Shown piece by piece: positions 1 through 7,748 of a DNA stretch of 64,000 nt. Numbering within the stretch: the stretch's first letter is position 1; each line of letters begins with the position of its first letter. The translations under genes and the position numbers were made by a program. The stretch is from Pseudomonas sp. 102515 (GTDB lineage: Bacteria; Pseudomonadota; Gammaproteobacteria; Pseudomonadales; Pseudomonadaceae): contig NZ_JAVHTY010000003.1 of NCBI RefSeq assembly GCF_031085165.1, positions 248,001 to 312,000 of the forward strand, given 5' to 3'. The notes under the pieces were generated by a model that saw only the letters and a program-made list of their open reading frames with translations, did not search any database and was not told the origin of the DNA.

Positions 1-993
1 GTGCAGGCTCAGCGGCTGGCCGTCGGCGCCCTGGTACTCGCGATCGGGGTTGAGGCGACGGGTAAAGGTCTCGCCCCCCTTGCTGACCTCCTCGGCCAGA
101 TCGCCCTTCATCAGGCCCAGCCAGTTGCGATAGGCCAAGACCTTGTCGGCGGCGTCCACCGCGGCGATGGAATCTTCTAGGTCCATGATGGTGCTGACCG
201 CGGCTTCCATGAGCAGGTCCTTGACCCCGGCGGCGTCGGTCTTGCCGATGGCGCTGTCGCGGTCGATCTGGATCTCCAGGTGCAGGCCGTTGTGGCGCAG
301 CAGGACCGCGGACGGCACGGCGGCGTCGCCCTGGTAGCCGACGAAGGCGGCCGGATCGGCCAGTTCGCTGGTGCCGCTCCTGAGATCCACCACCAGCCGA
401 CCGTCCTGGATGCGGTAGGCGGTGGCGTCCCGGTGCGAACCACTGGCCAGGGGCGCCACGCCATCCAGCATCTGGCGGGCGAAGGCCACCACCTTGGCGC
501 CACGGGTGGCGTTGTAGCCCTTGCCGCGCTCGGCGCCGTCGGTCTCGGGCAGGGCGTCGGTGCCATAGAGGGCGTCGTACAGCGAACCCCAGCGCGCGTT
601 GGCGGCGTTCAGGGCGTAGCGGGCGTTGAGCACCGGCACCACCAGCTGCGGACCGGCCTGCTCGGCGATCTCGCGGTCGACGCCGGAGGTCGAGGCCTGC
701 ACCTGGCCGGGGACCGGTTGCAGATAGCCGATGCCTTCGAGGAAGGCCTGGTAGGCGGGCAGGTCGGTGACCGGGCCGGGATGGGCGCTGTGCCAGTTGT
801 CCAGCTCCACCTGCAGGCGATCACGCTCGGCCAGCAGTTCGCGATTGCGCGGCGCCAGCTCGTGCACCAGGGTGTCCACGCCCGACCAGAAGGCGGCGGT
901 GTCGAGCCCGGTGCCGGGCAGCACTTCCTCGTCGATGAAACGCTGCAGTTCGGTGGCCACCTGCAGGCGGCCCAGGGTAGTGCGGTCGGTCAT
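1..993 (-). CDS. glcB: Malate synthase G, N-terminal part (cut by window edge)
   Basis: Condenses glyoxylate with acetyl-CoA to malate, the step after glycolate oxidation. The reading frame is open from an ATG at 993 to the window edge, giving the first 331 residues of a family of about 720. It begins [19 protein letters not shown] and runs through typical malate synthase G segments such as [19 protein letters not shown] (about residue 130) and [13 protein letters not shown] (about residue 270), where acidic residues start the active-site region. The catalytic C-terminal half lies outside the window. It follows glcG by 37 nt on the same strand, so it is probably the last gene of the glcDEFGB operon. 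Confidence 0.95.
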   Translation of the reverse strand, partial: MTDRTTLGRLQVATELQRFIDEEVLPGTGLDTAAFWSGVDTLVHELAPRNRELLAERDRLQVELDNWHSAHPGPVTDLPAYQAFLEGIGYLQPVPGQVQASTSGVDREIAEQAGPQLVVPVLNARYALNAANARWGSLYDALYGTDALPETDGAERGKGYNATRGAKVVAFARQMLDGVAPLASGSHRDATAYRIQDGRLVVDLRSGTSELADPAAFVGYQGDAAVPSAVLLRHNGLHLEIQIDRDSAIGKTDAAGVKDLLMEAAVSTIMDLEDSIAAVDAADKVLAYRNWLGLMKGDLAEEVSKGGETFTRRLNPDREYQGADGQPLSLH

Positions 994-1030
994 GATGGCT
1001 TTCCTTGATAACGAAACTGTCGAGAGAGGG

Positions 1031-1435
1031 TTAACCCAGTGCCGCGATGGCGGCCTTGGCGACCTGCGCGTCTTCCGGGGCCTTGACGCCGGAGACGCCG
1101 ACCGCGCCCACCACCTGGCCGTCCACCAGGATGGGTACCCCGCCTTCGAGCATGCCCTGCATCAGCGGAGCGCTGAGAAAGGCGGTACGGCCGTTGTTGA
1201 TCATCTCTTCCAGCACCTTGGACTCCTTGCGTGCGAGAGCAGCGCTGCGGGCCTTTTCCGGGGCGATGTAGGCGCTGTTGGGCGCGGCGCCGTCGAGGCG
1301 CAACAGCGCCAGCGGATGGCCGCCGTCATCGGCCACGGCGATGCACACGGCCCAGCCCTGGCGTTCGGCTTCGGCGCGACCGGCGGCCAGCAGGGTGTCG
1401 ATCTCGGCAAGGGTGAGCACGGCTTTGGTGTTCAT
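1031..1435 (-). CDS. glcG: GlcG/HbpS family heme-binding protein
   Basis: A 134-residue member of the GlcG/HbpS (DUF336) family. The function is not firmly known; relatives bind heme or corrinoids, and the gene normally accompanies glycolate oxidase. The ATG at 1435 is chosen because GGAGG lies 4 nt upstream and the protein then starts [19 protein letters not shown], the usual family start. A longer in-frame ORF reaching 1543 overlaps glcF and reads as shadow sequence. Family segments seen are [24 protein letters not shown] and the C-terminal [19 protein letters not shown]. It lies 14 nt after glcF and is co-oriented with it. Confidence 0.9.
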   Translation of the reverse strand: MNTKAVLTLAEIDTLLAAGRAEAERQGWAVCIAVADDGGHPLALLRLDGAAPNSAYIAPEKARSAALARKESKVLEEMINNGRTAFLSAPLMQGMLEGGVPILVDGQVVGAVGVSGVKAPEDAQVAKAAIAALG

Positions 1436-1449
1436 GGGGCCTCCAGGGT

Positions 1450-2682
1450 TCAGGGTTGGGTCGGGGCGGCCAGGGCCGCGTCGAGGATTTCGATCCAGTG
1501 GCGCACCGGGGTGCGCCCGGCGCCGTCGAGATGGCTCTGGCAACCGATGTTGGCGGTGGCGATCACCTCGGGGTGACCACTCTCCAGGGCATCGAGCTTG
1601 GCGTCACGCAGCCGCCGCGACAAGTCCGGCTGGGTCAGCGAATAGGTGCCGGCCGAGCCGCAGCAGAGGTGACCGTCCGGCACCGGCGCCAGCGGAAAGC
1701 CGAGGCGCTGCAGGACGCCTTCCACGGCGCCACCCAGGCGCTGGGCGTGCTGCAGGGTGCAGGGGCAATGGAAGGCCAGCCGCGGGGTGTCCTTCAGCTG
1801 CAGCGCTTCCAGCGGGAGCTCGCGCAGCACCTCCACCAGGTCACGGGTGCGCGCCGAGACTTCCCGCGCCTTGTCGGCGTAGACCGGGTCGTCCTTCAGC
1901 AGGCTGGCGTATTCCTTGACGAAGGCGCCGCAGCCGCTGGCGGTCTGGATGATGGCTTCGGCGCCGCCCTGCAGGGCTGGCCACCAGGCGTCGATATTGC
2001 GCCGGGCGCGATCAAGGCCGGCTTCCTGGGCATTGAGGTGATAGTCCACCGCGCCACAGCACCCGGCGCGGGGCGCGGCGTCCAGGCTGATGCCGAGGCG
2101 ATCCAGCACCCGCGCGGTGGCGGCATTGGTATTGGGCGACAGCCCCGGCTGCACGCAGCCCTCGAGGATCAGCATGCGCCGGGCATGGCGCGGTGCCGGG
2201 CGCACGCCCGGGGCGGCGATGCGCGCCGGCAGCTTGGCCTGGACACCTGCCGGCAGCAGCGGCTTCAGCGCCTGGCCGCCTTTCAGCAGCGCCCCGAACA
2301 GTCGCGGCTGCGGCAGCACCTGGCGCAGCCCGGCGCGTAGCAGGCGCTGGCCCAGCGGCCGCGGCACCCGGCGCTCCACCTCGGCGCGGCCGATGTCGAG
2401 CAATTCGTGGTAGGAGACGCCCGAGGGGCAGGTGGTCTCGCAGTTGCGGCAGGTCAGGCAGCGGTCGAGGTGCTCGCGGGTCTTTTCGCTGACCTCGCCG
2501 CCTTCGAGCATGCCCTTGATCAGGTAGATGCGCCCGCGCGGACCGTCCAGCTCGTCGCCGAGCAACTGGTAGGTCGGGCAGGTGGCGTTGCAGAAACCGC
2601 AGTGCACGCAGCTGCGCAGCACCCGCTCGGCATCGGCGGCGCGGGGCAGTTCGCGGGCGGCGGGACTCAGATTGGTTTGCAT
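1450..2682 (-). CDS. glcF: Glycolate oxidase iron-sulfur subunit GlcF
   Basis: Electron-transfer subunit of the membrane-associated GlcDEF glycolate oxidase, which oxidises glycolate to glyoxylate and passes electrons to the respiratory chain. The protein has 410 residues, close to the family length. Two ferredoxin-type 4Fe-4S motifs are visible: CVHCGFCNATCP at residues 25-36 and CLTCRNCETTCP at 75-86. Two CCG-type (heterodisulfide reductase-like) motifs follow, AGCCGAVDYH near 210 and LCCGSAGTYSL near 345. It starts 12 nt after the end of glcE and is followed by glcG. Confidence 0.96.
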   Translation of the reverse strand: MQTNLSPAARELPRAADAERVLRSCVHCGFCNATCPTYQLLGDELDGPRGRIYLIKGMLEGGEVSEKTREHLDRCLTCRNCETTCPSGVSYHELLDIGRAEVERRVPRPLGQRLLRAGLRQVLPQPRLFGALLKGGQALKPLLPAGVQAKLPARIAAPGVRPAPRHARRMLILEGCVQPGLSPNTNAATARVLDRLGISLDAAPRAGCCGAVDYHLNAQEAGLDRARRNIDAWWPALQGGAEAIIQTASGCGAFVKEYASLLKDDPVYADKAREVSARTRDLVEVLRELPLEALQLKDTPRLAFHCPCTLQHAQRLGGAVEGVLQRLGFPLAPVPDGHLCCGSAGTYSLTQPDLSRRLRDAKLDALESGHPEVIATANIGCQSHLDGAGRTPVRHWIEILDAALAAPTQP

Positions 2683-2694
2683 GACGTCTTTCCC

Positions 2695-3741
2695 CTACAG
2701 CCCGGCGTACAGCCGACCCGGATTGAAGATCCCCTGGGGGTCCAGGCGCGCCTTGAGGCGGCGGTGATAGTCGAGCAGCGCGGCCGGCAGCGGATGCTGG
2801 GCCTCGCGCTCGGCGTCCGGCGTGTAGCACAGCGCATGGCCACCGGCACGCTCGGCGATCTCGCGCAGGACCGTGGCCGGGGCATCGCTCTTGAGCCAGT
2901 ACTGGGCACCGCCCCAGTCCAGCAATCGACTGCCGGGCAGGTCCAGCAGCGGGGTATTGACCGGTACCGACAGCCGCCACAGCGGCCTGGGGTCGTCGAA
3001 GAAGGCCAGCCGCTGTTCGTTGAGCTCGTCCCAGAAGGCCTCGCCCAGGGCTTCACCGCCCAGGCGATCGACGGCCGAGCGCACCGAGCCCTCGCCGCCC
3101 TCCAGGCGCAGCTGCAGCCGCTGGCCATCATGACAGGCCGCCGAGATCGGCAGCGCTTCGCGGCCCCATACGGCGAGGCGCTGCAGGGCGCGCGCGGCGT
3201 CCAGTTCCAGGCTCAGACTCTGGGTGCAACGCGGCCTGGGCAGCACCTTGAAGGACACCTCGGTGACCACCCCCAGGCAGCCTTGGCTACCAGCCAGCAG
3301 CCGGGAGACGTCGTAGCCGGCGACATTCTTCATCACCTCGCCACCGAATCTGAGGTGCTCGCCGGTGCCGGTGATCAAGCGGGTGCCCAGGACGAAATCC
3401 CTCAGGCTGCCGGCCCAGGGCCGGCGCGGACCGGAGAGGCCGCAGGCCAGGGTACCGCCGACGGTGGCGCCCTCTCCCAGCCGTGGCGGTTCGCAGGGCA
3501 GCATCTGCCCCCGCTCGGCCAAAGCGGCATCGAGTTCGGCCAACGGCGTGCCGGTGCGTACCGTGGCCACCAGTTCGGTGGGATCGTAGTGCACCAGACC
3601 GTGATGGCCGCTGACGTCCAGCGGCTCGCCGTCCACCGGGCGCCCCAGCCGGGCCTTGGTGTCGCCGCCATGGATGCGCAGCGGCTGGCGGCGGACCAAG
3701 GCCTCGCGGACCTGGTCGAGGAGCAGTTCCAGGCTGTCCAT
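2695..3741 (-). CDS. glcE: Glycolate oxidase FAD-binding subunit GlcE
   Basis: Second FAD-binding subunit of glycolate oxidase. The protein has 348 residues starting MDSLELLLDQVREALVRRQ. The ATG (3741-3739) shares one base with the glcD stop (TGATG), which favours translational coupling and decides the start. An open frame continues upstream to 5331, but that part is a shadow of glcD. An FAD_binding_4 (PCMH-type) domain is recognisable: LRIHGGDTKARLG, then GATVGGTLACGLSGPRRPW near 95 and EVMKNVAGYDVSRLLAGSQG near 140. The C-terminus ends with the BBE-like FNPGRLYAGL. Confidence 0.95.
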   Translation of the reverse strand: MDSLELLLDQVREALVRRQPLRIHGGDTKARLGRPVDGEPLDVSGHHGLVHYDPTELVATVRTGTPLAELDAALAERGQMLPCEPPRLGEGATVGGTLACGLSGPRRPWAGSLRDFVLGTRLITGTGEHLRFGGEVMKNVAGYDVSRLLAGSQGCLGVVTEVSFKVLPRPRCTQSLSLELDAARALQRLAVWGREALPISAACHDGQRLQLRLEGGEGSVRSAVDRLGGEALGEAFWDELNEQRLAFFDDPRPLWRLSVPVNTPLLDLPGSRLLDWGGAQYWLKSDAPATVLREIAERAGGHALCYTPDAEREAQHPLPAALLDYHRRLKARLDPQGIFNPGRLYAGL

Positions 3742-5240
3742 CAGAAGCGCTCCAGTTCGGGGTGGGGCAACTGGCCACGATGCACGTGCAGGCCACCGAA
3801 TTCGGCGCAGCGCTGCAGGGTCGGCACGTTCTTGCCGGGATTGAGCAGCCCGGGGGCGTCGAAGGCGGCCTTCACCGCGTGGAAGAAGAGCAGTTCGCCG
3901 GATTGGAACTGGGTGCACATGGCATTGATCTTTTCGCGACCCACGCCGTGTTCGCCGGTGATGGTGCCCCCCACCGCCACACAGAGGTCGAGGATGCGGC
4001 CACCCAGGGCCTCGGCCTGCTCCAGCTCGCCGGGCCGGTTGGCATCGAAGAGGATCAGCGGATGCAGGTTGCCGTCGCCGGCATGGAAGACATTGCCCAC
4101 CGCCAGGCCGTATTCCGCCGACAGCGCCTCGATGCCGCGCAGCACCTCGGGCAGGGCGCGGCGTGGAATGGTGCCGTCCATGCAGTAGTAGTCGGGCGAC
4201 AGCCGCCCCACCGCGGGAAAGGCGTTCTTGCGCCCGGCCCAGAATTTCTGCCGCTCGGCTTCGTCGCGGGCCAGGCGGATCTCGGTGGCGCCGGCGGCCG
4301 CCAGCAGGGCGCTGACCCGTTCGATGTCGGCGGCCACGTCGGCTTCCACGCCATCCAGCTCGCAGAGCAGGATGGCGGCGGCATCCACTGGGTAGCCGGC
4401 GTGGATGAAGTCCTCGGCGGCTCTCAGGGTCAGGTTGTCCATCATCTCCAGGCCACCGGGGATGATGCCGGCGGCGATGATGTCGGCCACCGCCGCTCCA
4501 GCGCGTTCGATGTCGGCGAAGCTGGCCATCACCACCCGGGCACAGGGCGGCTTGGGCAAGAGCTTGACGGTCACCTCCACCACGACGCCGAGCAGGCCCT
4601 CGGAGCCGGTGAACAGCGCCAGCAGGTCGAAGCCGGGACTGTCCAGGGCGGCGCTGCCCAGAGTCAGGCGCTCGCCCTCCAGGGTGACGATCTCCACCGC
4701 CAGCACGTTGTGCACGGTCAGGCCGTATTTCAGGCAGTGCACGCCGCCAGCGTTCTCGGCCACGTTGCCGCCGATGGAACAGGCGATCTGCGACGAGGGA
4801 TCGGGGGCGTAGTAGAGGTCGTGGGGCGCCGCGGCCTGGGAGATGGCCAGGTTGCGCACCCCGGGCTGGACCCGGGCGCGGCGGCCATCGGGGTCCACCT
4901 CGAGGATGCGATTGAAGCGCGCCATCACCAGCAGCACGCCCTGCTCCAGGGGCAGGGCGCCGCCGGAAAGGCCGGTCCCGGCGCCGCGCGCCACCAGGGG
5001 CACCTGGAGTTCGTGGCAGAGGCGCAGCGTCGCCTGCACCTGCTCCACCGTTTCCGGCAGCACCACCAGCAGCGGCGTGGTGCGATAGGCCGCCAGGCCG
5101 TCGCATTCGTAGGGCTTGAGGTCTTCCCTGTCGTGCAGCAGGCAGTGCTCGGGCAGTTCGGCGCGCAGCCGCTGCAGCAGTTGCGCCTTGTCCGGGCGGG
5201 GCAAGGCGCCGTCGAGACGTTCGTCGTAGACCAGGCTCAT
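3741..5240 (-). CDS. glcD: Glycolate oxidase subunit GlcD (FAD-linked)
   Basis: Catalytic FAD subunit oxidising glycolate (and D-lactate) to the 2-oxo acid. From the ATG at 5240 the protein has 499 residues, the same length as E. coli GlcD. It begins MSLVYDERLDGALPRP; the in-frame extension to 5324 would include a low-complexity NNNN stretch that is really leader RNA. FAD_binding_4 motifs are PLVARGAGTGLSGGALP (about 80-96) and CSIGGNVAENAGGVHCLKYG (about 145). The FAD-oxidase C-terminal domain carries GNVFHAGDGNLHP and GTITGEHGVGREK. No good Shine-Dalgarno precedes the ATG, whereas a CA-rich motif does. It is the first gene of the operon, divergent from glcC. Confidence 0.95.
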   Translation of the reverse strand: MSLVYDERLDGALPRPDKAQLLQRLRAELPEHCLLHDREDLKPYECDGLAAYRTTPLLVVLPETVEQVQATLRLCHELQVPLVARGAGTGLSGGALPLEQGVLLVMARFNRILEVDPDGRRARVQPGVRNLAISQAAAPHDLYYAPDPSSQIACSIGGNVAENAGGVHCLKYGLTVHNVLAVEIVTLEGERLTLGSAALDSPGFDLLALFTGSEGLLGVVVEVTVKLLPKPPCARVVMASFADIERAGAAVADIIAAGIIPGGLEMMDNLTLRAAEDFIHAGYPVDAAAILLCELDGVEADVAADIERVSALLAAAGATEIRLARDEAERQKFWAGRKNAFPAVGRLSPDYYCMDGTIPRRALPEVLRGIEALSAEYGLAVGNVFHAGDGNLHPLILFDANRPGELEQAEALGGRILDLCVAVGGTITGEHGVGREKINAMCTQFQSGELLFFHAVKAAFDAPGLLNPGKNVPTLQRCAEFGGLHVHRGQLPHPELERF

Positions 5241-5253
5241 CGGGTAACCGCCA

Positions 5254-5264
5254 TTGTTGTTGTT
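5254..5264 (-). promoter_or_regulatory. CA motif (Crc/Hfq-type target) in glcD leader
   Basis: The minus-strand transcript reads AACAACAACAA, ending 13 nt before the glcD start codon. It satisfies the AAnAAnAA consensus through which Hfq with Crc represses translation of catabolic mRNAs in Pseudomonas. There is no competing strong Shine-Dalgarno. Binding here would place glycolate catabolism under catabolite repression; that is inferred from the motif and its position. Confidence 0.55.
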
Positions 5265-5324
5265 CTGGCTGGAAAGGCTTCGTTGTACCCCGACTGCAAT
5301 CGGGGCGTCCATGGCCCAGAGCAC

Positions 5325-5335
5325 TGGTCATACCA
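5325..5335. promoter_or_regulatory. GlcC operator-like palindrome 1
   Basis: TGGTCATACCA, within the longer inverted repeat ACTGG-TCATA-CCAGT (5323-5337). It has the TGGT-N3-ACCA form typical of FadR-subfamily GntR operators. It lies 85 nt upstream of the glcD start in the divergent glcD-glcC gap. An identical copy lies exactly 100 bp to the right. Confidence 0.7.
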
Positions 5336-5424
5336 GTTTTTACACCCTATTCGACCAAAGGATGAGCCATATTCAGCACACTTGACAGCTAAAGCGGCCA
5401 GTGGCTCACTAGCGCTAAACCTCG

Positions 5425-5435
5425 TGGTCATACCA
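5425..5435. promoter_or_regulatory. GlcC operator-like palindrome 2
   Basis: Second identical TGGTCATACCA, ending 11 nt before the glcC start codon and so overlapping its ribosome-binding region. A TTGACA (5382-5387) lies upstream and may be the glcC -35, although no convincing -10 follows. The position suggests that GlcC represses its own gene. Confidence 0.65.
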
Positions 5436-5446
5436 GCAGGAAACCC

Positions 5447-6214
5447 ATGTCTGTGCCCGCCCCCCGCCTCCCCGTCGCCGAGAACGTCAGCCAGCAGATC
5501 GAACGCCTGGTGGTGGACGGGGTGCTCAAGGTCGGCCAGCCGCTGCCGTCCGAGCGGCGCCTGTGCGACAAGCTCGGCGTCTCCCGCACCGCCCTGCGCG
5601 AGGGCCTGGGGCTGCTGCGCGCCCGCGGCATCATCGAGACCCGTCACGGCCAGGGCAGCTTCGTCGCTCGCCTGGCGGCGCCGGCCGCGGAGAATCCGCT
5701 GCTGCACCTGTTCAGCAGCCAGCCGCGCACCCTCTACGACCTGCTGGAGGTACGCGCCCTGCTGGAAGGCGAAGCCGCACGCCTGGCCGCGCTGCGCGCC
5801 ACCACCGCCGACCTGGTGCTCATAGGCCGCCGCTACGACGAGCTGTGCGCCGCCTGCCAGGACCCGGCCAGCCTGCCGGCGGAAACCCACGCCCGCCTCG
5901 ACCACGCCTTCCACTTGGCGATCAGCGAGGCCTCGCACAACCCGGTGCTGGTCCACACCCTGCAATCGCTCAACGAGCTGCTGCTGGGTTCGGTGTTCGC
6001 CTGCATCGCCAACCTCTACCATCGCCCGCCGCAGCGCCGCGAAATCGACGCCCAGCATGCCCGCCTCTATGCCGCCGTGAGCCAGCGCCTGCCCGACGAA
6101 GCCCACGCCGCCGCCCGCGAGCACATCCACAGTGTCAGGGACAGCCTGCGCGAGATCGAACAGGAAGAGCAGCGCCTGGTGCGGGCTACCATGCGTCTGG
6201 AAGGCTGGATCTAG
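5447..6214 (+). CDS. glcC: GntR-family (FadR subfamily) regulator of the glc operon
   Basis: DNA-binding regulator of glycolate utilisation. The protein has 255 residues, about the size of E. coli GlcC. The winged helix lies at residues 10-75 (VAENVSQQIERLVVDGVLKV, LPSERRLCDKLGVSRTALRE, ETRHGQGSFVARL). An all-helical FCD effector domain follows (about 95-235), with LLEVRALLEGEAARLAAL, a putative metal-binding RLDHAFHLAISEASHN and a later AREHIHSVR. It is divergent from glcDEFGB, and two copies of a GntR-type palindrome sit in the shared promoter region. Naming it GlcC rests on this context. Confidence 0.9.
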   Translation: MSVPAPRLPVAENVSQQIERLVVDGVLKVGQPLPSERRLCDKLGVSRTALREGLGLLRARGIIETRHGQGSFVARLAAPAAENPLLHLFSSQPRTLYDLLEVRALLEGEAARLAALRATTADLVLIGRRYDELCAACQDPASLPAETHARLDHAFHLAISEASHNPVLVHTLQSLNELLLGSVFACIANLYHRPPQRREIDAQHARLYAAVSQRLPDEAHAAAREHIHSVRDSLREIEQEEQRLVRATMRLEGWI

Positions 6215-6270
6215 CGAAAAAGGCCCGCCGGCAAAGGTCGGTGCCAGAGCCGCTGCCCGTCAGCCCAGGG

Positions 6271-6296
6271 TGCGCCCCGTCCCTCCGGTGGGCGCA
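6271..6296 (+). terminator. GC-rich hairpin after glcC
   Basis: TGCGCCC and GGGCGCA form a perfect 7-bp stem with a 12-nt loop, 57 nt past the glcC stop. No T-run follows, so it is at best a weak intrinsic terminator. The rest of the 6215-6360 gap shows nothing else I can name. Confidence 0.25.
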
Positions 6297-6360
6297 ACAT
6301 CTTGCAACTGCCCTGCCCCGCCCCCATGCTTAGCCGACCTTTCTCCAGCTCTCGGCCCTA

Positions 6361-7725
6361 ATGGACCCTTCCACCAGTCTCGCCTCGACGTTGTTCGCCG
6401 ATCTCGGCCTCGTGTTCTTCGCCTTCTTCCTCGTGCTGCTCAACGGCTTCTTCGTCGCCGCCGAGTTCGCCATGGTCAAGCTGCGCGCCACCCGCGTGGA
6501 GGCCATCGCCAAGAAGCATGGCTGGCGCGGGCGCATCCTGAAGAAGGTGCACAACCAGCTCGACGCCTACCTCTCCGCCTGTCAGCTCGGCATCACCCTG
6601 GCTTCCCTGGGGCTGGGCTGGGTCGGCGAGCCGGCCTTCGCCGAGTTGCTCGAACCCCTGCTCGGTGCCGTCGGCGTCCGCAGCCCCGAGGTGATCCACG
6701 GCATCGCCTTCTTCTCGGCCTTCTTCATCATCTCCTACCTGCACATCGTGGTCGGCGAGCTGGCGCCCAAGTCCTGGGCGATCCGCAAGCCCGACCTGCT
6801 CTCGCTGTGGACGGCGGTGCCGCTGTACCTGTTCTACTGGCTGATGTACCCGGCCATCTGGCTGCTCAACGCCAGCGCCAACGGCATCCTGCGCATCGCC
6901 GGCCAGGGCGAGCCGGGCGCGCACCACGAGCACCATTACAGCCGCGACGAACTCAAGCTGATCCTGCACTCCAACCGCGCCACCGACCCGGACGCCCGGG
7001 TACTGGCCTCGGCCGTGGAACTGGGCGAGCTGGAGGTGGTGGACTGGGCCAATTCCCGCGAAGACCTCATCTACCTGGACAGCAAGGCCAGCCTGGACGA
7101 GATCCTCACCCAGATCCGCCGCTCCAAGTACAGCCGCTACCCGGTCTATGACGAAGACAGCCAGACCTTTACCGGGGTGCTGCACATCAAGGACCTGCTC
7201 CTGGCCATCGCCGGCCTGGACAGCGAAGCCGCCTCCTTCGACCTCGACGACCTGGTGCATCCGCTGGAGCGGGTGACCAAGCACATGCCGCTGTCCGACC
7301 TGCTGGAGCAATTCCGCCGCGGCGGCGCGCACTTCGTGCTGGTGGAGGAAGCCGACCACAAGGTCATCGGCTTCCTGACCATGGAAGACGTGCTCGAGGT
7401 CCTGGTGGGCGACATCCAGGACGAACACCGCAAGACCGAACGCGGCGTGGTCGCCTACCAGCCGGGCAAGCTGCTGGTGCGTGGCGACACCCCGCTGTTC
7501 AAGGTCGAGCGACTGCTGGGCATCGACCTGGATCACGTCGAGGCCGAGACCCTGGCTGGCCTGATCTACGACAGCCTCAAGCGCGTTCCCGAAGAGGAAA
7601 CGGTGCTGGAGGCCGAGGGCCTGCGCATCATCGTCAAGAAGATGAAGGGCCCGAAGATCGTCCTGGCCAAGGTCATCAAGCTGGATCCCAAGGACGTCCG
7701 CCGGCGCCAGCCAGAGGAGCGCTGA
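6361..7725 (+). CDS. CorC/HlyC (CNNM-CBS) family integral membrane transporter
   Basis: A 454-residue protein of the CNNM/UPF0053 family, involved in divalent cation (Mg2+/Co2+) homeostasis or resistance. Order of parts: N-terminal DUF21/CNNM membrane domain (about 10-200; VFFAFFLVLLNGFFVAAEFA, ACQLGITLASLGLGWVGEPA, IISYLHIVVGELAPKSWAI), a paired CBS module (about 225-350; DEILTQIRRSKYSRYPVYDE, ADHKVIGFLTMEDVLEVLVG), and a C-terminal CorC_HlyC domain (about 370-445; LAGLIYDSLKRVPEE). An in-frame TAG at 6331 makes the ATG at 6361 the only reasonable start, although no Shine-Dalgarno is visible. It is convergent with the diguanylate cyclase gene. Confidence 0.9.
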   Translation: MDPSTSLASTLFADLGLVFFAFFLVLLNGFFVAAEFAMVKLRATRVEAIAKKHGWRGRILKKVHNQLDAYLSACQLGITLASLGLGWVGEPAFAELLEPLLGAVGVRSPEVIHGIAFFSAFFIISYLHIVVGELAPKSWAIRKPDLLSLWTAVPLYLFYWLMYPAIWLLNASANGILRIAGQGEPGAHHEHHYSRDELKLILHSNRATDPDARVLASAVELGELEVVDWANSREDLIYLDSKASLDEILTQIRRSKYSRYPVYDEDSQTFTGVLHIKDLLLAIAGLDSEAASFDLDDLVHPLERVTKHMPLSDLLEQFRRGGAHFVLVEEADHKVIGFLTMEDVLEVLVGDIQDEHRKTERGVVAYQPGKLLVRGDTPLFKVERLLGIDLDHVEAETLAGLIYDSLKRVPEEETVLEAEGLRIIVKKMKGPKIVLAKVIKLDPKDVRRRQPEER

Positions 7726-7728
7726 GCC

Positions 7729-7748
7729 GACGCGGCCTCAGCCGCGTC
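7729..7748. terminator. Bidirectional hairpin between convergent genes
   Basis: GACGCGGC-CTCA-GCCGCGTC is a perfect 8-bp stem with a 4-nt loop in the 12-nt gap between the convergent corC-like and GGDEF genes. The GGDEF stop codon lies in its loop. There is no U-tract on either side, so termination is inferred from position and stability. Confidence 0.45.

Noticed and set aside
2407-4188. Long antisense ORF (593 codons) over glcF/glcE
   Set aside because: It is a shadow of the GC-rich glc genes: the third-position GC bias keeps stops out of the opposite frame, and the translation has no family motifs. The same holds for the long frames at 3762-5825, 34083-35162 and 61389-63905.
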